Part shown: positions 1 through 11,375 of the stretch, in pieces
How positions within the stretch are numbered: position 1 is the first letter of the stretch
Layout of the letters: every line of letters starts with the position of its first letter
Assembly (NCBI RefSeq): GCF_040412425.1
Contig: NC_089744.1
Span: 26,595,001-26,659,000, forward strand
Length of the DNA stretch: 64,000 nt
Reading direction: 5' to 3'
Origin: Macrobrachium rosenbergii
Lineage: Eukaryota > Arthropoda > Malacostraca > Decapoda > Palaemonidae
Program-made: the position numbers and the translations under genes
Notes under the pieces: model-generated
Seen by the model: the letters and a program-made list of their open reading frames with translations, nothing else
What the model was told of the DNA's origin: nothing
The model's database searches: none

Positions 1-66
1 CTTGAGCGCTGAATGGCCGAAAGTGCCCCAGTGCTTGGCTTGGCAGCTTAAATTTCATAAAATCAT
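1..66 (+). mobile_element. 3' tail of a LINE/SINE copy cut by the window edge
   Basis: GCGCTGAAT...GTGCTTGGC...TTAAATTTCATA matches the 3' terminus of the LINE at 15190-15250 (ends in AATTTCATAA) better than SINE-A, so this is probably the end of another LINE-family copy lying to the left. Confidence 0.6.
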
Positions 67-297
67 GCTGTGGCATTAACAGAAAAAAGTTTGCTTTGAG
101 CGTTTCTTGTTATTTATGAAAAGTGGCCAGTCGACATTGAAAATTATAAGGCCCATCAAGACAAGCCTTTGAAGTTGCGTCACTCAAGTTAAGACTCTTA
201 AATGCTTATGGCGCCCATAAGCTTTTCCTGGTAGTCTGTGAGAATTCGGCGGACTGCATTATTTTTTTCTTCTGCGTTGTGCAACACCTTTGATTGA

Positions 298-302
<5 letters not shown>

Positions 303-376
<74 letters not shown>
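303..376. repeat. (TA)n microsatellite
   Basis: About 37 uninterrupted TA units. Confidence 0.99.
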
Positions 377-379
<3 letters not shown>

Positions 380-1221
380 GAAGTGACACATTCCCCACGT
401 TTTTGTCGCTGTGAAAATTATTCGATGCAGTAATGGAAACCAAGGATATTAACAATTTTAGTGGAAATTCATAGAAATAGAGAATGATTCCGTCTGAGGA
501 ACATAGTACAATGTTTTTCTGGTGTTTAAACGTTAGACTAAATGTTGCAGAAATGTTGCATTCAGTTGCCTTTCTTCGATCTTTGCTAAATAAATTCTTG
601 CAAAATCAAACTCGTAAATTTTACCTCCATATTTCGAGAACCACAAACTGAAGTGTAATAACTTCGCAACGTTTTTCAGCGGGTTTGAGAGTCAGAAACT
701 CTGGTCATCTTTGGTTTGATGGGACAGAATCGGTATGAGACTAAAGGACTGCCTGCTTTAGACCTAGTGATAGTTCTTGTACGCGCTGAAGACCCATTAT
801 TTTAAGATAATAACGTTCTTAACGTTTATATTCTTTTACAGTGAAACATTCTTCTAAATTTTTTCGTAATTTGCATACTATGGGAACTCGTACTGTACAC
901 TACGTACTGTAAAGATCTTGAACAGGACACGATTGTTAGCACTTTTATCTTCTCTCTTGGAAACCCAACTTATTATGTGCGCGACAGTTCAGTAAACTCA
1001 GGAGGTCAGTAACTTTTTGCCCCAGCTAATCAAAACCCGTGGGTGGGAGTAGGACACCAGGAAAGCAGAAATATATTCGTACAGAATTCATCAGGAGACG
1101 CCTCGCTATTTGCTAATAATTATGCGTTTGTGTGACACGCCATGGACGAAAATTCATTCACGTTACTGCGTAGCATGATGTGCCAAAAGTTCTTTGTAGT
1201 TGTTTTGCAATTCATATCCTA

Positions 1222-1228
<7 letters not shown>
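377..1228. other. No gene recognised
   Basis: AT-rich unique sequence; no splice-bounded ORF or repeat noticed. Confidence 0.6.

Positions 1229-1297
<69 letters not shown>
1229..1297. repeat. (CT)n microsatellite
   Basis: About 34 CT units; the Leu/Ser dipeptide ORF across it is an artefact. Confidence 0.99.
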
Positions 1298-1300
<3 letters not shown>

Positions 1301-1707
1301 CGTTGTTCTATTTACATTCACTTATACTCCTACAAATTTATTCATCACTAACAGAAGAGATTATACGTCATTTCAAATTATTTTGGTTATGAATTTCGCC
1401 ATGACTCTTTCACTTATTTTCTTTCAAGTTAAAGTTAATGTTCATGTAAGCACTCTGCACCCTTCATTAGCAGTAGATAACCCAGAATTGCAAGACCTGA
1501 ATAAAGATTAAGAAAAGACATTTTTTAATATGGACTAGAGAAATCTAATAATCATGCCTTATAGTTCGTTCACATAACTATTAATAACATATTTCAACCT
1601 GAAAACTGCAAATGATCAAACACCTGGCTACGATGGTGAGGCTGGGTCCATTCTAGCTCTAAAAAATGTATTTGTATTCGGCAGGTATTTATGAATGTAT
1701 GAGCGGC

Positions 1708-1903
1708 AATGGATTTTCAAACCTTCTCGTGGTCAGGTGGATAACGTGACCTCATTCTGTTACTCCGGGTGCGGGTTCTAATCCCACCATAGAAGTCAGA
1801 ATTACTTCATTTTTTTTCATTTGGATCATTAGGTTTTGTAGTGGCAACCTTAACAAAAAAAAAAAAGTTAAGAAATTTAGAAATTATAAGAGGGCGTTGT
1901 GGT

Positions 1904-1975
<72 letters not shown>
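1708..1975 (+). mobile_element. tRNA-headed SINE-like repeat ending in microsatellites
   Basis: Positions 1722-1790 look like a degenerate tRNA: an A-box-like TGGTCAGGTGGATA and a B-box GGGTTCTAATCCC, followed by a short body, an A-rich stretch at 1855-1867 and (CA)n/(TA)n at 1908-1975. Imperfect direct repeats (ATGAATGTATGAGCGGCAA at about 1690 and ATGAATGTATCAGTGGCAA at about 1974) bracket it, like a target duplication. It is too degenerate to call a working tRNA. Confidence 0.5.
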
Positions 1976-1978
<3 letters not shown>

Positions 1979-3262
1979 TGTATCAGTGGCAAATGCATGT
2001 AGCATTTAAGATTTCTTCAGTTCATGGTTTGAGTAAAAATTTAGTGTATCATTTTAACCTATGCTGAACATAGAGCACTTACTACCTTATACATTAAAAA
2101 CTGCCAGGGCATACACAGTAGGAACAAACATTTAAAAACAAATATTCCTTTTCAATGTAGAATACCTTCTTTCAGTGAAGAATAGCTCTTCTTCATTGAA
2201 AAAGAATACCTACTTTCTTCCTGGCAACTTCTTGCGCGCGCATGCCGTGACGTCACTATCTTCACACATCTGACGCTCCAGCATTTGAAGAATGAAGAAT
2301 CAGTATGTTTGTAGCGGGCAACCGCTGTGCGGCAAGTCCTTTCTGCGTCAAATTAATGGTCTGTGTGTTAATTGTATTATTGTTCCGCTTCCATAACGCT
2401 GCGTATACGACTGCTAGGGTTCACAAAGGAGATTTAATACGAAACCATCAAGGTACTAGGAACTTTTCGGTCAAATAAGTTTAACAAGCTCATCTGCTGT
2501 TTGGTTTATGGCTCGTTTTGAGAATCCAAGTAAGCCATCTTTGACTATAAATTTCTAGATATCAAGACCAAATTTTTTTGACATAGGCCATTTTCTGCAT
2601 TATGACAATTTCTGTAGAACGAGATTAGATAAGTACTTAACGAGTAATGACGTGTTAAGAATCGTGATAGCCCGAAAGCCTAACAGGCGCCATATTGCCT
2701 TCCCATCTCCACCCACAGTGCTCTTTCATGTTTCATTCTTATTATCATCCATTCCAACGTAGTATCCTCTTGTTTATCATCATTTTCTGCCGAAAACTGC
2801 ATATAATTATGGACTTTGTTTTATGAAATGCTTCGTTAGCTTATCGAAGACCAGCAAGCATGTTCCATCTGCTTTAGACGTTTGCCGTCATGATAGCTGA
2901 ATAAACTTTAGTCTGTTCCTGAATTCCACTAGATTTGTTTTCCCTTACATGTAATACGAGATCAAGTAAAAATCCTCATGTGAAGATTAAAAATCCTATG
3001 GCACCGCCACTACCTCGGCGAAGGCTTGGCAATTGACCGCGTTTTAGTCACTCGTAGATTCCAAGGTTAGCATGTTTGATTTTCGATCTAATGGCCCAAG
3101 CATAAAACCAATTTTATCATCGTTAATACGAAAGATGACTTCGAATTGAACCAGGAGGTCTAGTTATGCTCATTATATAAAGCTCAGTGAATTAACGATA
3201 ACGTATATGCCTAGTGACACGCGGTATCGTTTGTAGTCTTAAGAAGTTTTTGGTTCTTGTAT
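1976..3262. other. No gene recognised
   Basis: Unique AT-rich sequence. A small hairpin made of TTCTTCACTGAAAGAAGG-type arms lies near 2164-2209. Confidence 0.55.
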
Positions 3263-3273
3263 AGAAACTGAGA

Positions 3274-3571
3274 CTGCCGTAGGGGGGTAGCGCCGTCAGT
3301 GCACGTCACGTGGTGCAACTTAGGCATTACTTGAGGGTCTTTGCAGCGTTCCTTAGGCCCCTAGCTGCAACCTCTTTCATTCCTGTTTCTGTACCTCTGT
3401 TCACATTCTCTTCCATCCGACTTTCCACCCTCTCCTAACAATTGTTTCACAATGCAACTGCGAGGTTTTCCTCCCGTTATACCTTTCAAGCCTTCTCGCT
3501 ATCAATTTCCCATTCAGCACTGAATGACCTCAGGTGCCAGCGCTTGGCCTTTACCCTAATTCCTTTAATCC
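3274..3571 (+). mobile_element. SINE-A copy with 11-bp target duplication
   Basis: About 300-bp element running from CCGTAGGGGG...GCCGTCAGTGCAC through GCAGCGT, CTAGCTGCAACC, TCTCCTAACAATTGTTTCA and CAACTGCGAGGTTTTCCTCC to GCACTGAATGACCTC...GCGCTTGGCCTTT. It is flanked by AGAAACTGAGA at 3263-3273 and 3572-3582, showing retrotransposition. This is one of eleven substantially complete or partial copies in the window; no tRNA-like head is evident. Confidence 0.85.
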
Positions 3572-4111
3572 AGAAACTGAGAAGGCCTTTGCCATACAAA
3601 GCTGATTAAATCTTGGCTTAGTTTTAATTTCATCCCCTTCAAGCCAGATGTTGAATTTTAAGCCTTCGGTCGTGATATCAAGGAAAGTGTTAAAAGATGG
3701 CAGTACTTTGTATCTATGACAATAACCGACTATTATAGTTTATGCTTCCAAGGCTTTCCAGTATGCTTTTTAATGATATGTGACAGTTTCTAGACGACCT
3801 TCCTCCTGCTTGGTTACTAAACTTTCCATGTTTTATTTTCAGGTACAGTCTTCATGTCGATTCCAGCGACTGCAGGCAATAGTGAGTACCGTGTTCACAT
3901 AGCTGGGGGATAACTGATCGTTTTAGAACTTAGGTACTAGGCCTACAGCTTCATAGCATATGTGGGTTTGTAATCTGAGTGAGTAAGGATATACATTGTT
4001 GTTTTGCATGTACACAATCACACACACGTATACTGTATGTATATATTAGTTGTACTGCAATGTCAGTGTAATTCCCCAAGGTGAAATGAATTATATATTA
4101 AAGGGTATATG

Positions 4112-4114
<3 letters not shown>

Positions 4115-4186
<72 letters not shown>

Positions 4187-4189
4187 TGT

Positions 4190-4261
<72 letters not shown>

Positions 4262-4263
4262 TG
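4115..4263. repeat. Compound (CT)n and (TA)n microsatellite
   Basis: CT at 4115-4180, then ATACATACATA and TA at 4202-4263. Confidence 0.99.
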
Positions 4264-4329
4264 CGTATTTGTCTCTTGCAGTTTGTTTATTGCTAAATTA
4301 CTCTCGCCCTCCTTCATAAACATCAAGTT

Positions 4330-5573
4330 AATTGAAAATTAGTCATATGTCGTCACGAGGATTAGTTTAAGTTTATGTCAAGCCTGAGCGTTTTAGAGAT
4401 TCATAACAATGACACACCTCCCTTCCATAATTTACTACATCATCGCAGTAGTTGTCAAGTCCAGAGTTAAGAGTGAACTCGAATAACATACACATGGTTT
4501 TTTTGGCCCTTTTTTTTTTTTTGTCTTGCTCTCTGATTTGGCTTCATGAATTTTCGTACACATTAGAGCAAGCTAAGAAACACTGGAAACACCGCGCATT
4601 GTTACCTTACAGTGTTATTTCATCATCATTATTTTATTATTTGGTAAACGTCCTTCTCGTCACGTGTTTATATGTTTAGTGACTGTTTCACTTGTAGCTC
4701 TGACAATTCTCGTCAGGTATAATGTAAGTTAGTGTCATGTAGACTTTCTTATGAAAAAGTGCCGGTTAATGTGCTACTTGGCGCCTTTCGTGGGTGGAGG
4801 TTATTATGACCACGGGCAACTGTTTTATTTCCACGAAATATATCGATCAATATTTTTTCTAATTTACTGGATCGCACTGTAAAAAAAAAAAATCAAAATG
4901 AAATAGCCTGAAGTCAAGCAAGGGATGTAAAATTTGACGAATTTGCAGCTCGAAAATGAATTCCATTTCTTCGTTTTTGTTTGATTACATAATGAGTCAC
5001 GCAATTGTAGCGAGTTAATGACTGTGGTACGTGCACGAAATAACCCACGTGTAGCTGTCATTAAAGCCAGTTATTGACGCTCCTTTACACGAGTCTTCTT
5101 TGTTAGCGTAATGAAGAGATACTTCAGATTAATTCATAACCTAAATGAACTCGATTTTCGTTCTTATTAGACTTTTGGTGAGAACTGGTTAAGGATTTGC
5201 TTTTATCAATGACTTACGTGTTTCTCTTCAAATTTGATTGATGACATTGTCTCAGGGGGAATCAAGGAACTGTTAGCAAAGTTTGCTAAGATTATAAGAA
5301 ATTGCAGATTTGAATTTACAGTTGTTTCAGGCCTGTAATATCATAACAAGGCTTGTTTTCACTAGGCGCAAGCACGACCAACGATTAGGCCTAGCGTTCC
5401 AGCCCTTGGATTATTTAAGTTTTTGGTTATGAGAGCGTTTCTTTCGACATTTAGCCAAACTCTCATTCATTCATTCATTCATTCATTTCTTGCGAGAAGA
5501 ACGCAGACAGTATCGAGATGCACGACTAACTTGTACGAAGACCGCGGTCGTACTACATCATGCGCTCTAGTCA
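4330..5573. other. No gene recognised
   Basis: Unique AT-rich sequence; the short ORFs (4452-4679, minus 4864-5061) show no domain or splice context. Confidence 0.55.
5463..5487. repeat. (ATTC)n microsatellite
   Basis: Six ATTC units. Confidence 0.95.
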
Positions 5574-5587
5574 TAGCTGCCAAACTT

Positions 5588-5890
5588 CCCCGTAGGGGGT
5601 AGTGCCGTCAGTGCACCTCATGAGGTGCCCTGTAGGGATTACTTATGGTTCTTTGTAGCGTCCCTTCGGCCCCTTGCCACAACCCCTTTCATTCCTTTTA
5701 CTGTACTTTTCCGTTCATATTCTCTTTCTTCCATAGTACTCTCCGCCCTCTTCTAACAACTGAGTCGTAGTACAACTGCGAGGTTTTTCTCCTGTTACAC
5801 TTTTCAAACCTTTTTACTGTCAATTTAAGTTTCAGCGCTGGATGACCTCACAGGTGCCAGCGCATGGCCTTTGGCGTAAATTCTAAATCC
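5588..5890 (+). mobile_element. SINE-A copy
   Basis: Full-length copy of the same family. Degenerate flanking duplication: ATAGCTGCCAAACTT on the left and ATAGCTGCCGTACTT on the right. Confidence 0.85.
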
Positions 5891-5905
5891 TCGTCTATAG
5901 CTGCC

Positions 5906-6300
5906 GTACTTAAACTGTCTTCCAAACTGAATTGAATTATGGAAAGAAAGCTCAGAAGTTCTGTTTCATCTTTCAGTGAATGTCAAGGTATAGGCTGTGT
6001 AAAGAAATGACAATAAACCGCCCGGGTATGCTGACTAAATATGGATTTAATTTTATTTCTGAATCAGTTTTTGTGTCTGTTCTTCACCATTACTGTGACC
6101 ATTCATCATTGTGCTCCTCCTCAGTAAAAAATGTGTAGGAATCAACAAATGAGAAAAAAAGTCTCTTAACTGAGAGAGAATGCAAAATTGCCGAAGAACA
6201 AAGTGCACAGTGAAGTTAAAACCCAAGTGGAGACTGTCGACTCACCTTGGCTCATTGTCCCCACGACCACAGACGACGCAGTTGTCATCGTTAGTCGAAG
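5906..6300. other. No gene recognised
   Basis: Unique sequence between SINE-A and the foldback element. Confidence 0.55.
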
Positions 6301-6565
6301 TTGCATGAATGGTCGAGTGAAAATTAGTTGCTACAGAGACAGAAAGAGTATATAGGTGATTAAAGTTGGTTTCCCTATAAGGAAAGCAACTTTAATCACT
6401 TCCTCTTTCTGTCTCTTTAACAACTAATTGAGTAGGTGATTAAAGTTGATTTCCCTATAAGGAAATCAACATTAATGTTGATTTTCCTATAAGGAAAACA
6501 ACTTTAATCACTTAAAAATCTTTCTGCCTCTGTAACAGGTAATTTTCACTCGACCATTCATGCAA
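6301..6565. mobile_element. Nested palindromic foldback element
   Basis: The outer 26 bp at 6301-6326 are a perfect inverted repeat of 6540-6565, and pairing continues inward (ACAGAGACAGAAAGA against its complement near 6520). Inside are smaller palindromes of the type GTGATTAAAGTTG, TTTCC, CTATAAGG and the complement (6357-6400 and 6436-6511). No ORF is present. It is probably a non-autonomous foldback element; no target duplication was found. Confidence 0.8.
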
Positions 6566-6656
6566 TTTTATCAGCTCTTTCTTGCATTGTCCGTATGATG
6601 AAATTAATATGTATAGAATATAGATTTTTTGGTCATTAATATTCTTTATGACGTTA

Positions 6657-6760
6657 TAAATATATTATATGTATATATATTATATATATATGTGTGTGTG
6701 TGTATTGTGTGTGTATATGTGTTGTGTATAATATATATAATTTTATATGTATATATGCAT

Positions 6761-6847
<87 letters not shown>

Positions 6848-6860
6848 ATACACGTATATA
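6657..6860. repeat. Mixed TA/GT/CA microsatellite
   Basis: Interrupted TATG, GTGT, CACA and TA tracts. Confidence 0.95.
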
Positions 6861-8908
6861 TACACTAACTATCCATTGCTCTAACGGTTTTTTTCCTCTG
6901 AACCCCATTAACTTTCAAAATTAAACATTCATTCATCCGTACACATTAATTTCATTGCAGCAGCAATTCTATATATTTATTTGACCAACTGCAAAATGAA
7001 TCTTCCTTTAATAAGTATTTTTTCATTGCCATGGATTCAATGAATAGTCACCGAGACATTTTAAACCATACTTTCGCTCAATAATCATATATAGGATACA
7101 GGGGTATATTACTAGTGTATCAAAATGGATAGATTTGAAATGTTCCAATGATTTAAAATAGTGGCATTAAAGCTAATGCATATTATGCAATATTTAAACA
7201 ACGTGGACAAGTATTTTTGAATAATAGTGTGTTTCTTTCATGGATGTACCATAACTTAATAGGTGTACTTTCTAGAATTTTTCGCTTGTTTTCCACTTTG
7301 AAGGATTTTTTTTATGTAGTGGCGAAGGTGCTGTAGCGGAAGTGTTTGTGGTAGAAATGTAAACATCCCTCCGATGGCTTGTAACGAAGTGAGAAATCAA
7401 CTCTTGAAATCAGTATATATTATGTATGTTGATTTGATAATACCTTGAAAAGCCCAAACTAAAGTCTCGTGAATCTAATATCTGCAGGTAGAATAGGATT
7501 GATCAGGAAAATGTGTTTGTCGTAATTACAGAGATCTTAACATTTTCCCACCTAAACATTGCTCCCTCCCCCTTCATGCGTCCCCGTAAGGGGGTGGTGC
7601 CGTCAGTGCACCTCATGTGTTGCACTGTAGGCATTACTTAAGGGATTTTGCAGCGTCCTTTCGGCCCCTGGCTGCAGCCTCTTTCATTCCTTCTACTGTT
7701 CCTCCGTTAGTATTCTCTTCTTTCATCTGACTTTCCACCCTCTCTAACAATAGTTTCTTAGCGCAACTGCGAGTTTTCCTCTTGTTACACCTTTCAAACC
7801 TTCTTACTGTCAATTTCCGTTTCAGCGCTGAATGACCTCATAGTTGCCAGCGCTTGGCTTTTGGCCTAATTTCTATATTCTACTCTCCCTTCATGTGTAG
7901 GAATACTCCCTTTTCGTGTTTGTCTTATAAAGATTTTTAGAGAAGTTGGAAAATTTACTGTAAAAGATCAATAACAATTCATTTTGCATCTATCTTCGCC
8001 AGTAGATTTACAAAAGTCCATTTCGTGACGCTGTTCAATGTAGTCAAGAATTTTACATATTTGTATCAATGCGAGGTGTTGTCAACTCGACGTAAGCGTG
8101 TACATTTATTATTTGACTGCCAATAGAACAACTATTCTATGAAAAATATTTTTAAAAACTTGAATAAAGCCGGTTGACATTGCTTCCCAAAACAAATAAT
8201 TTTCGTTTATTATAAGAGAGTAAACTAAAAGGTTATTGACAAAAAATAAATAAACGAAAAATGAAAGGACGACCGTTGCTCAAGAAAAACATGGAGGTGA
8301 AAAGAACATTATTTTGCTATTCTTATCATATGTTTTGCTGGAGAACTTGGTATCCTGAAGGATCGTAGAAATGTTTTAGAAAAAGATATACTCGTAATAT
8401 TTGCCGTCATGATTTTATATCTGTTTGTGTGTCTGTCACTCGTTATCATAGAAGTGGCAGAAAGAATAAATGTGATCACGAGAATGATAGATTCATGTTT
8501 TACCCTATCGTCTTCTGTTTCCTCACTCTATCGGGAACTACTGTCCTCTGTCATTTTATTGAGAAGTTTTTAAAGAATGACTTCCCCTTTCTAAACTGTA
8601 ATTAACTAAAAGCTTTGCCTCGTATTGATTCCCATTACTGAAACAAAATGCTTGTTTGAGTTCTCACACTATTGTGGCAGTAATGAATCTGATGAGCCAA
8701 GCAATATGAAAGTGGATATTTGATAACGGAAAGGTTTTTACGAAGCGTTAACGAAAAATGTATCCAGTCAAACCCGGTAGACATAATATTGTATTGAGAA
8801 TGGTATTTACTTCGATTACTAACTCTGGAATATGGCCACAATCACAATGTTACTTTCATAACACTCAGACAAACAACAAATATAAATAGATACTCTTATC
8901 TATTGACC
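6861..8908. other. No gene recognised apart from one SINE-A copy
   Basis: Unique AT-rich sequence on both sides of the SINE at 7582-7882; the minus ORF at 8635-8841 is unsupported. Confidence 0.55.
7582..7882 (+). mobile_element. SINE-A copy
   Basis: Full-length copy. CCCTTCATGCG on the left and CCCTTCATGTG on the right form a slightly decayed target duplication. Confidence 0.85.
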
Positions 8909-8921
8909 AGAGTGAATTCAC
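8909..8921. repeat. Left target-site duplication of the LINE
   Basis: The 13-mer AGAGTGAATTCAC recurs perfectly at 15266-15278, directly after the LINE's 3' tail. This fixes the 5' end of the element at about 8922. Confidence 0.9.
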
Positions 8922-9655
8922 CACCTCAATTTGGAACCACCTTGACGTGAGGGAGCTCTTGAACCCCAAGAATCTGTTCCCGGGTTTGAGTCCAAGAGTC
9001 CCATAGACCATTATATATTTCTTTGAATTAATTTTTGTGGAATTTTCCGCTTTTGCTAAAATTTATTGAACCTGATAAACAGGAAAAGATATCATAACTG
9101 GGATTGGGTTTATATCCGAAGCTAAATAGTGGGAACTGTGGTAGGACCATCAGCTGCCCGATAATGTTTGGACCTGAGAGATATCAGGCGGAACTATTCT
9201 TTAGGGCCGGACTACGGATTCCAGGGGGTTCCGGTTTTGGGGATAGGACTCTCGGCATTCTATCCGGTTTGCCCATAACACGATTAGAGTGGGGATGATA
9301 GTATTCTCGTAATACCTTCGGTCCTAGCAAGCAGGTTTGGCTTACACTTGGGCCACTATAATCGTGTTGTGCCATCCCCTGCGGGGTAGGGTAGAGACGT
9401 GGACATTTGGGAGTCAATTCTTACTTGTGCCATTGGTGGAGGGATAATCCCCTTGAAAGGCTGATGATATCTTTTTAAGGTTTTCAGGTTTATTATTATT
9501 TTTTTTACCCCTCTCAAATCTTTATATCTAGCATTTATAAGGATTCGAGTACCCCTGGACCCTCTGATGGTGCTTTTCTGGCACAGTTGACGACCTCTGC
9601 ACCCACCTTGGAGATTGAAATTTCTCCAAATGTTGATGACTTCTCGCAAAATTAA
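8922..9655 (+). promoter_or_regulatory. LINE 5' untranslated region
   Basis: The stretch from the target duplication to the start of ORF1 is somewhat GC-richer than the flanks. Internal promoters of this element class usually sit here (family knowledge), but no specific motif was recognised. Short ORFs at 9104-9298 and on the opposite strand at 9184-9417 have no recognisable product. Confidence 0.6.
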
Positions 9656-11360
9656 TTGACAAAAAGCAGTAATAACAAATATCCTGATTCCCCTCCTGAC
9701 TTCCCCTCCCCTGGACCTTCTAGCCATGCTTCATTGATGACGACTTCAAGGAAGGACACGGACTTCCCTAAGAAATCTTCATCCAAAATTAAATCCTCAA
9801 CACAGCCAGGTTTTATGCAAAATTTGAGAATGCTCCATATCGGAGACTTGCCAGTCTGTTGTGATTATGAAATGAGCTCGACAGCTCTGAAATCATTTGG
9901 AACTGTTGTAGAAATCAGGATGAACTTTATTGATATTGAATCTGAATGGGAAGCATGGGTTACCTTTAGTAGCCATGATGAGGCTCTAAAGGCTAGTAGT
10001 ATGATAAGTGCCACACAAATAGGTCAAGCTACAGTACAAGGAGCCTTAACAGACAAACAACAAAGACTCGGACGTTTACGTGCCATCTAAATGGGCTCAG
10101 GATAAACCAAAGAGAAACCAGAATGCAGAAATAAGGACTCCTAAACTTCCTATGTAGGTGGTAGCTTTAGCCAAGGAGGAAAATTATAACTACTATAAAT
10201 TTTGCAGGGTTCCTCAGAAAAAAGTGCGAGGAATAAAGAGCGGTGATATTTCTCGTTTTGGGAAGAACGCCGTTCTTATTCATGCCAAATCCACAACCCA
10301 AGCATATATGCTGACCTCGTTGGACATAAAAAATGATGAAATGATTACGAAGATCAAGCCCCACTTAAGCTTTAGTTGTGGGAGAGGAGTACTATTTGAT
10401 AAAGACCTTTATGACATGAAAGAAGAAGAAATTCTAGAAATGAATCCCAATTCAGTTTGGAGAGTGAAAAAGGCAGCTATTGCCAACATGATCATTTTAA
10501 CCTTTGTAGACTCTGAAGTACCTTCTCATGTCATATTTGAAAATGAAAGGCTACGAGAATGTCCTTTTCAGCAAAGACCAGTACAGTGCTATCATTGCTT
10601 TAAGTTTGGCCACCCATCAAAAAACTGCAAAAATGATAAAATTTGTATAAACTGCTCTGGTGTCCATCATGATGATAAATGTAATAGAAAAGCAAAATAT
10701 GCTAATTGTCAACTGGAACATAAATCCAATAACAAAAATTGTGAAATTTATAAATTTGAACTGTCTGCACTAAATAAAGCCGATACAGAGCATATAAGTG
10801 TCGGTTTTGCAAAAAATAAAAAAATTAGGTCAACAATCTATGAGCTGTGCTGAAGTTCTCAAGCCACTACCCGTATGTACCACTATGGGTGCAGTGGCAG
10901 CACCCTCTAATGTAGCAGGTGCATCAACCCCTGTGGTAGTGGCCCAGCCATCTGGGTCAGGTGCTCGGCCTGTTGAGGCTAGAGCACAAGCTTCCAAGGA
11001 GGATAAGATGGCACGTAACCCAACCACCTTGGAATTGTCTCAGGCAGAGTCTTTACTGATTTGATGGAGATTGAGGAGCAAAAGCACCAAAAGAGGAGAC
11101 GTTCTCCCTCATTGTCTCCTCCAATTAAACATCCATCACTTAGTAATAGATACGAAGCACTAAGCTCGATGCAAGAACCCCAGCCTGAATTTAAATAAGC
11201 TGACAAGAAAGGGAAACAAAAGGACACCAGTAAATCAACAGATAATAAACCAAACCTGTCAAGACCAGTCCTCTCCAAATCATCTCTTGATAATACTCAT
11301 AAACAAAAGAAAGTAAATGAGAAGGCTCCATTCAAAGGGCCTTCCACCAAGCCCAAAAAA
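9656..11360 (+). pseudogene. LINE ORF1, gag-like RNA-binding protein (frameshifted)
   Basis: The N-terminal part (9656-10090) is Ser/Pro-rich followed by an RRM-like fold (LHIGDLPVCCDYEM, then EAWVTFSSHDEAL). After a frame change and a stop, 10158-10853 carries a gag core and zinc knuckles: CYHCFKFGHPSKNC (CX2CX4HX4C), CINCSGVHHDDKC (CX2CX4HX3C) and a degenerate third. A second frame change near 10800-10820 restores a Pro/Ala-rich tail from about 10798 to 11064, and frames continue broken to about 11360, where ORF2 begins. In living elements this protein binds the element RNA. The start is uncertain; 9656 is a TTG codon opening the open frame, so the true ATG may be lost. Three or more disablements make a functional product very unlikely. 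Confidence 0.85.
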
Positions 11361-11375
11361 ATAGTTTTCACGTCA

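Noticed and set aside
1722..1790. Possible functional tRNA gene
   Set aside because: A- and B-box-like motifs are present but the cloverleaf is degenerate and it is part of a repeat.
4050..4326. ORFs of Ile-Tyr, Leu-Ser, Glu-Arg, Thr-His or Cys-Val dipeptides, here and at every microsatellite
   Set aside because: They are translations of dinucleotide repeats.
9104..9727. ORFs on both strands in the LINE 5' region
   Set aside because: They lie in the 5' UTR of the element and carry no known domain.
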